Source of the DNA: JAAURB01 sp049649525 | GTDB lineage: Bacteria; Cyanobacteriota; Cyanobacteriia; Cyanobacteriales; Microcoleaceae | DNA length: 64,000 nt | Direction of reading: 5' to 3' | Assembly (NCBI GenBank): GCA_049649525.1 | Contig: JBARZE010000016.1 | Span: 129,256 to 193,255, forward strand | Part shown: positions 45,510 through 55,150 of the stretch, piece by piece | How positions within the stretch are numbered: the first letter of the stretch is position 1 | How the letters are laid out: each line of letters opens with the position of its first letter | Notes under the pieces: model-generated | Told to the model about the DNA's origin: nothing | Database searches by the model: none | The model's input: only the letters and a program-made list of their open reading frames with translations | Program-made: the position numbers and the translations under genes

Positions 45510-46493
45510 ATGAATAAAAATATTGATGTTTCCGTCGTCATACCCACATACAATCGAATCAATATGCTGAAAGAAGCATTAACCAGTGTTTTTTCCCAAG
45601 ACTTTACTGGAAATATAGAAATTATTGTTGTTGATGATAATTCATCCGATGAAACTTCTACTTTTATTCAACAGCAATATCCTGATATTCATTTAATTAC
45701 ACTTCAAAAAAATATCGGATGTCCCGCAGCACGCAATCAGGGAATCAAAGTAGCGAAAGGTCGATATATTGCTCCATTAGATTCTGATGATCTCTGGGAA
45801 ACCAACTATCTATCCTCTCAAGTTTCAACATTAGAAAACCAACAAGGCTTTTTCGGCGTGAGTGATATCATTCTAGACTACACGATGGAAAATAAACAAG
45901 TTGTAAAGTCTCAAAAAGTCGATCTAAAAAGATTTAATAGTCCACTTCATGCACTGCTTGTAACGTCAAGTTTTATCTGTAGTCCTTCTACTATTGTTCT
46001 GAAACGAGAGGTATTTGAGGCAGTAGGTTTATTTGATGAATCTTTCAAATTCGGTTCAGATAGAGAATTCTATGCTCGCTGCTATATACACGGCTATCAA
46101 CCTATTTTTACATCCCAACCCCTTGCCATCATCCGAAAACATGGTAACGGTCAACTTACTGATTTTAGCTTAAGCAAAATTGAGGCAAGAAAACAGTCAA
46201 GAATCATCTGTTTAGAACGTCTTTATCCTCTAATAGAAAGTCAAAAACTTGAGATTTTACCCATTAACCGCCTCTACGCTGAAATTCATTCAACAGCCGC
46301 AAGGGAATTCTTTAGAGAAAAATATTATTATCACTGGATTAAATCTTGGATAGAAGTCGCAAAATATATGTCTATTCAGTATGCTGCATTGAATCTGCTA
46401 CGGGATTTATTCCGATTTACAAAAGATTATTTGCCTCAACCCATTATGAGGATGATTAAAACCATATTTCTATCCAAGTCATTATCCACATAA
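45510..46493 (+). CDS. GT2-family glycosyltransferase (second of a duplicated pair)
   Basis: 327 residues. GT-A signatures: VSVVIPTYNRINMLKEAL, IEIIVVDDNSSDET, GCPAARNQGI and APLDSDDLWET, with the acidic DxD-type site. It is a close relative of the preceding gene in the N-terminal 220 residues and more distant in the C-terminal helical tail. It probably adds a different sugar or linkage in the same repeat unit. The 42-bp gap and same strand suggest one transcript. Confidence 0.9.
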   Translation: MNKNIDVSVVIPTYNRINMLKEALTSVFSQDFTGNIEIIVVDDNSSDETSTFIQQQYPDIHLITLQKNIGCPAARNQGIKVAKGRYIAPLDSDDLWETNYLSSQVSTLENQQGFFGVSDIILDYTMENKQVVKSQKVDLKRFNSPLHALLVTSSFICSPSTIVLKREVFEAVGLFDESFKFGSDREFYARCYIHGYQPIFTSQPLAIIRKHGNGQLTDFSLSKIEARKQSRIICLERLYPLIESQKLEILPINRLYAEIHSTAAREFFREKYYYHWIKSWIEVAKYMSIQYAALNLLRDLFRFTKDYLPQPIMRMIKTIFLSKSLST

Positions 46494-46539
46494 TATTTTA
46501 ATCAAAAAGCTTTAATCTAACTTAGGAGAATTATTAAAA

Positions 46540-47412
46540 ATGCGATTATCAACCTGTATTACAGTTCGCAATGCACCCGAACGATTAGACCATTGTTTAA
46601 AAGCCATTTGGCGCTCAACAGTAAAGCCTCATGCAGCGATTGTTTCCGACGATTCATCTGATCCACAGATGCAGCAAAAACACCGTCAAATTGTAGAAAA
46701 ATATCCGGGAACTCGGTATATATTAGGGCCACAGCAAGGAGTGAATGCGAATCGAAACTGTGCAGTTAATGCCATTAAAGATACCGATCTTATTGCCTTT
46801 GTAGATGATGATATTTGGCTAGAGCCTGACTTTATTGGCAATGCTTTAGAAAGATACAAGCAACTCTCTTCTGAACAACAACAAAAGACATTTTTAACCG
46901 GAGTTAGCTATACAAAATCTGGACGGGAAAAAAACTTTCCAACTAAGCTATCTTTTCGAGGTTACTATCATCGCGCAAATGAAAATCCCGAATGTGTACA
47001 TATTCATGCCGCAGTATTTCCTCGCTCATTTTTTGATGTAGTGCAATGGGAAGAAAAAATATTTTTTGGTCAAGGAGATGCAATTCTTTGCTTACGGGCT
47101 TTAAAACTAGGATATCAGATTATTTTCTGTAAAGAACTGAGAGCTTTAGATACTCGTCCTCGTTTTGAAGGAGAGAAAAATACTTTAGATGATATCCAGT
47201 TTGGCAAACTCACAGATTACGATATTCATCAAATTGCAGCAAGGCTTTATATCGGGGTAAAGCGTTATAAAGAGTTATTTCCTAATCCTGTAAAACTGGT
47301 TGCTTTTTTGAGTATCTATTTTCCCCATACAACACAATATTTAATTCGGAAAAAGGCTCTGAATGCTTGGCCAGATATTATTCAGCGTTCTCGTTTTTTG
47401 GAGTTATGGTAG
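46540..47412 (+). CDS. GT2-family glycosyltransferase
   Basis: 290 residues. N-terminal MRLSTCITVRNAPERLDHCL, then AIVSDDSSDP, GVNANRNCAVNAI and the DxD-like IAFVDDDIWLEP. C-terminal half includes a segment VVQWEEKIFFGQGDAILCLR resembling an acceptor-binding ED-type motif. A Shine-Dalgarno-like AGGAG lies about 11 bp upstream of the ATG. It is distinct from the previous pair. Sugar specificity unknown. Confidence 0.88.
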   Translation: MRLSTCITVRNAPERLDHCLKAIWRSTVKPHAAIVSDDSSDPQMQQKHRQIVEKYPGTRYILGPQQGVNANRNCAVNAIKDTDLIAFVDDDIWLEPDFIGNALERYKQLSSEQQQKTFLTGVSYTKSGREKNFPTKLSFRGYYHRANENPECVHIHAAVFPRSFFDVVQWEEKIFFGQGDAILCLRALKLGYQIIFCKELRALDTRPRFEGEKNTLDDIQFGKLTDYDIHQIAARLYIGVKRYKELFPNPVKLVAFLSIYFPHTTQYLIRKKALNAWPDIIQRSRFLELW

Positions 47413-47470
47413 TTGAATTGTGTTACTAAGTTGTCAAAAAATAGTACATCTAGTCAAGGTAAAAATTCTC

Positions 47471-48439
47471 ATGAAACTAACTGTTATTGTTCCCACCTAT
47501 CGTCGTCCTCAAGACTTAGCAAATTGTCTAGAAGGCTTGAAAAAACAAGTTCGACTTGCCGATCAAATTATTGTTACGGTGCGGGATATCGATACCCAAA
47601 CCTGGACTTTTTTAGAAACTTTTAACCCAGACACTTTACCACTGAATGTCATCACAGTCACTGCATCTGGAGTGATAGCAGCGCTGAATATGGCATTAGA
47701 TGCTGCGGGTGGAGAGATTATCGCCATTACAGATGATGATGCTGTGCCTCGTCCTGAATGGCTAGCGCGTATCGAAACTCACTTTTTATCCGATGAACAA
47801 ATTGGTGCAGTCGGTGGACGTGACTTTATGTACATCAACAATGAATTAAAACAAGGTTCACGGCAAACTGTAGGGCAACTTCAATGGTTTGGACGTGTTA
47901 TTGGTAACCATAACTTTGGGGTCGGTGAAGTTCGTGAAGTGGATATCCTCAAAGGCGTTAACATGAGTTTTCGACGAAAAGCAATTGGCAACAAGCGCTT
48001 TGATACTCGAATGCTAGGCACAAGTTCTCAAATTCACTATGAAATTGAGTTTTGTTTAGCCTTAAAAAAAGCAGGCTGGAAGGTTATTTATGATCCGAAT
48101 ATTGAAGTCGATCATTATTTAGGAAAACGGTTTGACGAAGATAAACGAAATCAGTTTAATGAGCTGGCGATGTTTAATATTGTACATAATAAAACTCTGG
48201 CTGTATTAGACTATTTCTCACCGATACAACGATTCATTTATATGTTCTGGGCAATATTAGTCGGAACCCGAGGTGAGCGAGGTTTGGTGCAGTGGCTGCG
48301 ATTTTTACCCAGCGAAGGAAAAGTTGCCGGACAAAAACTAATTGTATCGATACGTGGACATTTGCAAGGTTGGAAAACTTGGAAAAATAGTCAGCCCTTT
48401 AGCCCATCTGTAGGGACTTTAACACAGCATAAATCCTAA
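47471..48439 (+). CDS. GT2-family glycosyltransferase
   Basis: 322 residues from ATG 47471 (MKLTVIVPTYRRPQDLANCL); an upstream in-frame start at 47420 would add 17 unlikely residues. The GT-A core has VPTYRRP, AALNMALDAAGGEIIAITDD with DDDAVP (DxD), and a middle section resembling LKGVNMSFRRKAI. The C-terminal 80 residues include hydrophobic stretches (FSPIQRFIYMFWAILVGTRG), possibly a membrane-associated helix. It belongs to the same polysaccharide locus as its neighbours. Confidence 0.88.
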   Translation: MKLTVIVPTYRRPQDLANCLEGLKKQVRLADQIIVTVRDIDTQTWTFLETFNPDTLPLNVITVTASGVIAALNMALDAAGGEIIAITDDDAVPRPEWLARIETHFLSDEQIGAVGGRDFMYINNELKQGSRQTVGQLQWFGRVIGNHNFGVGEVREVDILKGVNMSFRRKAIGNKRFDTRMLGTSSQIHYEIEFCLALKKAGWKVIYDPNIEVDHYLGKRFDEDKRNQFNELAMFNIVHNKTLAVLDYFSPIQRFIYMFWAILVGTRGERGLVQWLRFLPSEGKVAGQKLIVSIRGHLQGWKTWKNSQPFSPSVGTLTQHKS

Positions 48440-48491
48440 AAATTATAGAGGCTTTGAAAAAGATAATTAATGTTCAGATAGGAAAAACTTT

Positions 48492-49907
48492 GTGAATAAT
48501 CAAAAATCCTTTTTAAAGCCTTTCAGTTTGCAGCCAGCCCTGGCTTGGACTGCGATATTAGGACTTATTTTTATTACAACTCTGTGTATTATGGCGGGGT
48601 TAGGAAAGATTTTAAATCTACTTTTTCCGGCAGGTGCTTTAGGAGTTGGGGTATTTCTTTATTTTCGTTATCCCCTTTTATATCTAGGTTTTACATGGTG
48701 GTTATGGTTTCTAACTCCTTTTATCCGACGGCTCTCTGATTATCGTAGTAGTTACACTGAACCCAGTCCAATTTTACTCGCACCCTTTCTCGTTACATTT
48801 GTTAGTTCTATTACTTTGTGGCGACATCTACCAAAACTCAATCAAAAAGGTGGTTTTCCCTATATTTTATCCTTATTAGCAGTACTTTACGGATTTCTAG
48901 TGGGATTAATTAATCGCAGCCCCGTAAAAGTAGGAATTGCTTTATTGGACTGGGTTTGTCCTGTTTTATTTGGACTTCATATTTTTATAAATTGGAAAAA
49001 TTATTTAAGTTATCGTAAAACCATTCATAGAATATTTTTATGGGGTGTTATCGTTATGGGAGCTTATGGAATTATGCAATTTTTAATTGCTCCTGAATGG
49101 GATATTTATTGGTTGATTAAATCAGAGTTTGCTAGTGGTGGAAAACCTGAACCTTTAGGGCTAAATGTCTGGAGTACAATGGCTTCAAATCAACCCTTTG
49201 GAACCGTTATGACGGCAGGTTTACTACTCTTATTAGTCAATCCAAATAAGGGAAATGTAGCAGCTCCAGCAACAGGTTTAGGCTATCTTTCTTTTTTACT
49301 CGCTAGAAAACGGACAACGTGGGCCACTTGGTTATTCGGACTATTATTACTGACTGGATCTCTGAAAGCGAATATTAAAATTCGTATTATCATTACCATA
49401 ATATTAACAGCAATCTGTGTCGTTCCCTTAGTGACTTTAGAACCTTTTTCTAATTTTATTGGTGATCGTTTTACGACTATTACTCAAATAGAAGGAGACA
49501 CAAGTGCGGAGGCGAGACAAGAAACTTACTCTGAACTTATTGATGATGCATTTAACAGTTACTTAGGAAAAGGAATCGGAGGACTGCCTCATGATAGTGG
49601 GATTTTATCTTCTCTATTAGACTTAGGTTGGTTTGGCACATTCTGTTATTTTAGCGGAGTTCTAATCCTAATGTTTAGTTTATTTCAAGGCTCTGAAACT
49701 CGCGCCGATCCGTTTGCCAGTGCTGCCTGCGCGATTGCGATTAGTACGTTAATTCAATTGCCTTTAGCCAGACCTCATGTGGAAGTACAAGGAATGATTC
49801 TATGGGGATTTATGAGTTTAGGAATTGCCGCGAAAAAGTATAATAAATTTAATCAAAAACTTCAAAGTTTATATTATTTAGAACCCGATCATTTAAATAA
49901 TCATTAA
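48492..49907 (+). CDS. Wzy/O-antigen-ligase-like polysaccharide polymerase
   Basis: 471 residues with about 11 membrane helices. A GTG start at 48492 is preceded by AGGAAA. The C-terminal half has the periplasmic loop TITQIEGDTSAEARQETYSE followed by GKGIGGLPHDSGILSSLLDL, typical of O-antigen polymerase/ligase proteins (G-x-G followed by DS-x-x-L). It likely joins repeat units on the outer face of the membrane. Sequence conservation in this family is low, so the functional label rests on topology, the loop pattern and position in the locus. Confidence 0.8.
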   Translation: MNNQKSFLKPFSLQPALAWTAILGLIFITTLCIMAGLGKILNLLFPAGALGVGVFLYFRYPLLYLGFTWWLWFLTPFIRRLSDYRSSYTEPSPILLAPFLVTFVSSITLWRHLPKLNQKGGFPYILSLLAVLYGFLVGLINRSPVKVGIALLDWVCPVLFGLHIFINWKNYLSYRKTIHRIFLWGVIVMGAYGIMQFLIAPEWDIYWLIKSEFASGGKPEPLGLNVWSTMASNQPFGTVMTAGLLLLLVNPNKGNVAAPATGLGYLSFLLARKRTTWATWLFGLLLLTGSLKANIKIRIIITIILTAICVVPLVTLEPFSNFIGDRFTTITQIEGDTSAEARQETYSELIDDAFNSYLGKGIGGLPHDSGILSSLLDLGWFGTFCYFSGVLILMFSLFQGSETRADPFASAACAIAISTLIQLPLARPHVEVQGMILWGFMSLGIAAKKYNKFNQKLQSLYYLEPDHLNNH

Positions 49908-49915
49908 TCTGAATT

Positions 49916-50878
49916 ATGAAACTAGCAGTTAATCAAATTAAAAATTGGATTTTTGTGACCGGAACAATTCGCAGTGGTACGACCTTTGTCGGCACAATAT
50001 TAAGCTTACCTATCAGTGTAGACTATATTCATGAACCTTTTAATCCGCAGTGTGGAATTCCCGGAATAAATCGTTGGTATCCTTATATTCGTTCTAATTT
50101 GGATACACCCGAAATGCAAGAATTTGATCGGTTAACTCAGTCTTTATTTCAGTATAATTTTAACCTCAGAACTAAAATACCGGATAAAGATAACATCCCT
50201 CGAAAACTGATAAAACAGATGCTGGGAAGTCGAGGTCCTTTTTACCTCAGAATGGCAAAATTAAATCCATTTCATCAAGCAGCCATTATTAAAGATCCAA
50301 TTGGTAATTTATTGACAGAATATTTATATTTAAACTTTCAAGTAAAACCAGTAATTATCATTAAACATCCTCTCTCGTTTATCGCGAGTTTAAAGCGGGT
50401 AAATTGGTGGCCGCATCTGGGAGAAATCAACGATCAATCGGCTTTAGTCGAAGATTATTTTGCAACCGAACAGGATTGGATTTATCAGAAAAGATCCGAT
50501 AAAGTTTTAGCCGCCGCCGCTTACTGGCGAGGGATTCATAAAATTTTTCTGACTCAATCTTTACGCTATCCGGACTGGCAATTAATTACCCACGAAGCAT
50601 TAAGTCAATCTCCTATTCCAGTCTTTCAACAACTTTATCAACAGTTAAATTTACCTTGGTCGGAGCGAGTGGAAAAATATATCATCAAACAAACTCAGGG
50701 AAATCGTTCTGCTGAAGCTAAAAAGGGAGTGGTTCAGGATTTTAAACGTAATAGCGCTGATATTTTCGACCTCAGAGTCAATTCTTTTTCAAAAGAAGAA
50801 CGACGAGCAATTTTTGAAATAGTTAAAGATATCGCGTTGCAATTTTATCCAATAAAAAGCTTTGCTTTGGAGGATTAA
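49916..50878 (+). CDS. Sulfotransferase family protein
   Basis: 320 residues. The 5'-phosphosulfate-binding loop is near residue 14: FVTGTIRSGTTFVGTIL, a P-loop-like R-S-G-T-T motif of PAPS-dependent enzymes. The 3'-phosphate-binding region is IIIKHPLSFIASLKRVNWW, the R/K-x-P-x-x-x-x-x-S pattern. No signal peptide, so it is cytoplasmic or peripheral. It would transfer sulfate from PAPS to a sugar hydroxyl, giving a sulfated exopolysaccharide. It is 8 bp downstream of the polymerase gene. Confidence 0.85.
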   Translation: MKLAVNQIKNWIFVTGTIRSGTTFVGTILSLPISVDYIHEPFNPQCGIPGINRWYPYIRSNLDTPEMQEFDRLTQSLFQYNFNLRTKIPDKDNIPRKLIKQMLGSRGPFYLRMAKLNPFHQAAIIKDPIGNLLTEYLYLNFQVKPVIIIKHPLSFIASLKRVNWWPHLGEINDQSALVEDYFATEQDWIYQKRSDKVLAAAAYWRGIHKIFLTQSLRYPDWQLITHEALSQSPIPVFQQLYQQLNLPWSERVEKYIIKQTQGNRSAEAKKGVVQDFKRNSADIFDLRVNSFSKEERRAIFEIVKDIALQFYPIKSFALED

Positions 50879-50932
50879 TTTCTCTAGTTAAACCTTCACA
50901 AAAGCTTAGACCTTTCATCAGTTAATAAACCT

Positions 50933-53900
50933 ATGATTCGCTTTACAGAAAACACAAACTCGGCAGGAATTGAATTTGTAGAAGGTATCAGTTTTGGTGC
51001 TTCATGGGGAGATTTTAATCAGGATACTCTACCTGATATCTGGGTCAGTAATCACTTTGAACCAGTTAGTCTTTATCTCAATCAAGGAGATGGTACATTC
51101 ATTAATATCGCCCCCGATGTGTTTGAAGATACCTTAAGTCCTTCAACGGATACCCATGGCGCGGCTTGGGCGGACTTCGATAACGACGGAGACTCCGATA
51201 TTATCCAGTATGTCGGGGCCGGGGAAGGTAAGGGAAGTGGGGCAAATTTACTATTTGTTAATCAAGGGACTGAGGGAGAAACAGACGGTACGTTGAGGGA
51301 TGTAGCGGTTGATCTGGGGGTGGATTATCCTTTGTCGCGATCGCGCACGCCCAATTGGTTTGATATTGACAAAGATGGCAAGTTAGATGCGATTATCTCT
51401 ACCCCCTCCCGTCCGGATCGCCAAGCACCGCCGACGATTTTCCGGCAAACTGAAACCGGATTTGAAGATGTGGGTGAGGCAGTAGGGTTTGATCTCTCCA
51501 GCAGTGATTTTACCATGATTACTGACCTCTATAACGATGATCGCCCGGAACTGTTTTCTAGTCGGGGGGGTCGAGTCACGGTATTTGAAATCAGTGAAAA
51601 CCCCTTAGAGGAGCCACTTCAGCGCGTTGATGAACCCGTTTTTTCTCGGTTGCGGGCGGTCGAAGATATTGCCTTTGCCGATTTCAATAATGACCAGTTG
51701 GTTGATATTTACCTAACGCGGGCGGGTATGGGAGGCATCGGACTAACTCAGTTTGCCGACAATGGCGTGAAAGCCAGTTTGAACCCAGAAGCAGAAGAAG
51801 ATGGCCTACAATTTAATACCAGCGGAGATATCAGCTTTACCTTTCGCTCGGGAGATATAGATTCTCGGCAGAATATTTATATTGGAGAAACCGGAATTAA
51901 CCCCGATAGTTCTGAGTTTACCCTATCTCCGGATAACCCAGATGTGGTGGGGATACTACCTCATGATGTCCCCGGCGAGCAAGAGAGTGTTTACATTGGC
52001 TATGACCCCGATCAACAACTGTGGCAGGTACTCTATTCTCAGCCCACTAGAGGAATGCTACGGGTTCAAATTGATGCTGAAGAACCGATTTCCAACCTAA
52101 CAGCCTTAGGATTTAATCCGGAGCCGGAACCCCTAGATGATATTTTATTAATCAATACAGGCGATGGGTTTGAGGATGCCAGTGAAGCAGCGGGTCTGGA
52201 TGATATTTCTATTGCGGGTCGAAATGTCACCACTGGAGATTTTGACAATGATGGCGATACGGATGTTTATGTGGTGGCAACTCGGGCATCGGGTAATCTC
52301 GCCAATGTGTTATTAGAAAATCAAGGAGATGCAACCTTTCTATCAGTGCCAGAAACTGGGGGGGCTAGTGGGACGGCTTTGGGAGTGGGTGACTCAGTGG
52401 CAACAGCCGATTACAATCTCGATGGTTTTTTAGATTTATTTGTCACCAATGCCTTATTTCCCGGCGTATTAGCCAGCGACGGCCCCGATCAATTGTTCCA
52501 AAATCAAGGAAATGATAACGCTTGGTTGATGGTGGATTTAGTCGGGACTGAATCAAACAGAGATGGTGTTGGGGCGCAAGTCTGGCTCACAAACGACGGT
52601 GTCACCCAGCTACGAGAACAAAATAACGGCATTCATCGTCGTTCTCAAAACCATCAACGTTTGCATTTCGGCTTAGGAGAAAATCAAACCATCGATGAAC
52701 TGCTGATTCAGTGGCCCAGCGGCATTGAGCAACGTTTAGAGAATATTGCAGCTAATCAAATTCTACAAGTGACTGAACCCACAGGGGTATTTTCTCCCGG
52801 TCAACCGCAGTCTGTTGTAGGAAGCGACGCGGGAGTATTTCTGTGGAAAGATACCTTTGATGGTCCCTATTCTCTACGCACTTCAGGACAAGGGGATTTT
52901 ACAGTTTTTCAAACCGATTTAATCACTGCTAATGCCCTAAATAGCGTTAATTCAGTGGATTTAGAACCCAACGATGTTTGGACAGTCAATGAATTTGGAG
53001 CCTCTCTCACCTCTTATATTATCAACCAGCAAGATGGGTTTGACTTTCAACTCACTCCCGGTCAAACTGCGCTGTTATCTATCACTCAGGATGGGGTCCG
53101 AGATCCGCAACAGTTAAGCGTCGGGGCAGAAGAAATAGGCTTGACTCCGGCGGGATGGATTCTCTCTTCCGATGCATTGCCACAACGTCCTGACGTGACT
53201 CCAGGTCAAGATCTGGGCTTATTTGTCGGTGAAAGTTCCAATTCTGATACGATTGAATTCCGTTTGAATGGAGATGGTGAATTTCACCCGGCTAAACTGA
53301 CGGTATTGACGGCTGAGTCTGGCAACTATGAAACGATTGGTTTAGATGGGGGTGGCCCCGGAAAAGATGTACTGACATCCTTTGAGAATGGGGTGGATAT
53401 TACGGGAAATATCGGCACTCAACAGGATGGGTTAGATGTCACAATAGCCGATCCAACGCTGATTGGTTTTAGCTATCAACAGGATAACCAAATTGCCACC
53501 TCTGCGGTCAATCCAAATACAGCAAGTTTAGATACCCCAAATGCCTACTCTATTCCGTTACCGAGTCCGCTAGGGCAGCCGGATTATGATTTGTTGAATG
53601 ATGCAGGACTATTTCTCTGGCAAGGAATTGGCAACACCTGGCATCTACGGGCAACCGGAGATGAAGACGGAAATCGTTATAAAGGATCGATTGTCTCTAA
53701 TCAAGCATTGACTCAAGTTGAACCTGTAGATTTAGAACCTAATGATACTTTAGATAATAATAACTCCACTCAAATTGATTTTGGATTAACTGTTTTGCAG
53801 GGATTTGAGGATGGGTTTGATTTTCAAGTTTCCAATGGTGCTTCTTTAACATTGAATTTAAATAACTCCTCAGATGAGATTACGTCACTAGTGCGAATTG

Positions 53901-53956
53901 GCGGTGAACAATGGCCGATTAGTCAAGATTCTGTAGATTTGAGTGCTTGGACTTAG
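50933..53956 (+). CDS. FG-GAP/VCBS-repeat protein with ASPIC/UnbV domain
   Basis: 1007 residues. At least six calcium-loop motifs fit FG-GAP/VCBS repeats: DFNQDTLPDIWV, DFDNDGDSDI, DIDKDGKLDAI, DFNNDQLVDIYL, DFDNDGDTDVYV and DYNLDGFLDLFV, suggesting a seven-bladed integrin-like propeller. A CRTAC1/ASPIC-UnbV domain follows (DGVGAQVWLTNDG ... LHFGLGENQTIDELLIQWPS, about 540-620). Two similar C-terminal modules (about 645-740 and about 895-990) share FLW, VDLEPND and DGFDFQ. No Sec signal peptide is seen. It is probably a surface or extracellular Ca2+-dependent adhesion protein linked to the polysaccharide, exported by a non-Sec route; that is inference. Confidence 0.85.
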   Translation: MIRFTENTNSAGIEFVEGISFGASWGDFNQDTLPDIWVSNHFEPVSLYLNQGDGTFINIAPDVFEDTLSPSTDTHGAAWADFDNDGDSDIIQYVGAGEGKGSGANLLFVNQGTEGETDGTLRDVAVDLGVDYPLSRSRTPNWFDIDKDGKLDAIISTPSRPDRQAPPTIFRQTETGFEDVGEAVGFDLSSSDFTMITDLYNDDRPELFSSRGGRVTVFEISENPLEEPLQRVDEPVFSRLRAVEDIAFADFNNDQLVDIYLTRAGMGGIGLTQFADNGVKASLNPEAEEDGLQFNTSGDISFTFRSGDIDSRQNIYIGETGINPDSSEFTLSPDNPDVVGILPHDVPGEQESVYIGYDPDQQLWQVLYSQPTRGMLRVQIDAEEPISNLTALGFNPEPEPLDDILLINTGDGFEDASEAAGLDDISIAGRNVTTGDFDNDGDTDVYVVATRASGNLANVLLENQGDATFLSVPETGGASGTALGVGDSVATADYNLDGFLDLFVTNALFPGVLASDGPDQLFQNQGNDNAWLMVDLVGTESNRDGVGAQVWLTNDGVTQLREQNNGIHRRSQNHQRLHFGLGENQTIDELLIQWPSGIEQRLENIAANQILQVTEPTGVFSPGQPQSVVGSDAGVFLWKDTFDGPYSLRTSGQGDFTVFQTDLITANALNSVNSVDLEPNDVWTVNEFGASLTSYIINQQDGFDFQLTPGQTALLSITQDGVRDPQQLSVGAEEIGLTPAGWILSSDALPQRPDVTPGQDLGLFVGESSNSDTIEFRLNGDGEFHPAKLTVLTAESGNYETIGLDGGGPGKDVLTSFENGVDITGNIGTQQDGLDVTIADPTLIGFSYQQDNQIATSAVNPNTASLDTPNAYSIPLPSPLGQPDYDLLNDAGLFLWQGIGNTWHLRATGDEDGNRYKGSIVSNQALTQVEPVDLEPNDTLDNNNSTQIDFGLTVLQGFEDGFDFQVSNGASLTLNLNNSSDEITSLVRIGGEQWPISQDSVDLSAWT

Positions 53957-53998
53957 GCTGAGAAATATTAGTAAATACTTTAATTATCACAAATTATC

Positions 53999-55150
53999 AT
54001 GGAAAACAAACAGGCAACATTTGAATCAATTCTTTGTATCGGAAATGGCTGGTTTCCCACAATGCCAGGGGGCTTAAATCGCTATGTTTACGAATTGATT
54101 CATCACTTAGATAAACAACAAGATAAAGTAGAACTCTGTGGCGTTGGCTTACCTTCTGTTGCACCTGATTTTTCTATCAAACTCACTAATTTAGCAGATC
54201 CCAATAGTTCCCTTTTACAACGATTTTGGCTCAGTCGTCAAAACTTTAAACACCGACAATTAACTCAGCCGGATGCGATTAACTTGCATTTTGCATTATA
54301 TGATTTCCCATTACTTTCTGACTTACCGAAAGATGTTCCCATTACCTTTACCTTTCACGGGCCTTGGGCGCTGGAAAGTGAACGAGAAGGAGCGAATAAA
54401 CTGGGAATTATGGCTAAATATTGGATAGAAAAAAAGGTGTATGAAAAGTGCGATCGCTTTATTGTATTGAGTAATGCCTTTGGGGAAATTTTACATCAAA
54501 ACTATCACATTCCTTGGGATAAAATTAATATTATTCCAGGGGGTGTAGATACCACTCGTTTTCAACCGAATTTATCCCGTCAAGAGGCACGAGAAAAGCT
54601 TAATTTTCCTCAAGATCGTTTTATATTATTTACGCCGCGTCGCTTAGTTAATCGCATGGGTATCAGTCAGTTATTGAATGCGATCGCCTTAATTAAACCT
54701 AAAGTTTCTGAGGTTTGGTTAGCTATTGCCGGAAAAGGTTCTTTAAGAGAAACTCTTGAAAAACAAGCAACAGAATTAGGATTAAATCATCATGTTAAAT
54801 TCTTGGGTTATTTACCGGATGAACAACTTCCCATTGCGTATCAAGCGGCTGATTTAACTATCGTTCCCAGTCAATCTTTAGAAGGTTTTGGTTTAATTTT
54901 ATTAGAATCTTTAGCTTGTGGAACACCTGTTTTATCTACCCCTGTTGGAGGAATGCCCGAAATTTTAACCCCTTTTTCTCCTGAATTAATTACAGATTCG
55001 ATTACTGAAAAAGCAATCGCGACGAAGTTAGAATTTTTACTAAAAACTGAACTCACACTTCCTTCTAGAAATGCCTGCCGTGATTATGCTGAGACTCATT
55101 TTAACTGGCTTGATATTGCTCAAAGAGTTAGAAAAGTATTACTAGAATAA
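53999..55150 (+). CDS. GT4-family glycosyltransferase
   Basis: 383 residues. GT-B fold: Gly-rich start GNGWFPTMPGGLNRYVYELI, FTFHGPWALESE, ILFTPRRLVNRMGISQLLNA and the donor-site SQSLEGFGLILLESLACGTP (EX7E). The sequence is well conserved with bacterial mannosyl/galactosyltransferases, but specificity is unclear. It lies directly after the FG-GAP gene in the polysaccharide locus. No membrane helix. Confidence 0.92.
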   Translation: MENKQATFESILCIGNGWFPTMPGGLNRYVYELIHHLDKQQDKVELCGVGLPSVAPDFSIKLTNLADPNSSLLQRFWLSRQNFKHRQLTQPDAINLHFALYDFPLLSDLPKDVPITFTFHGPWALESEREGANKLGIMAKYWIEKKVYEKCDRFIVLSNAFGEILHQNYHIPWDKINIIPGGVDTTRFQPNLSRQEAREKLNFPQDRFILFTPRRLVNRMGISQLLNAIALIKPKVSEVWLAIAGKGSLRETLEKQATELGLNHHVKFLGYLPDEQLPIAYQAADLTIVPSQSLEGFGLILLESLACGTPVLSTPVGGMPEILTPFSPELITDSITEKAIATKLEFLLKTELTLPSRNACRDYAETHFNWLDIAQRVRKVLLE

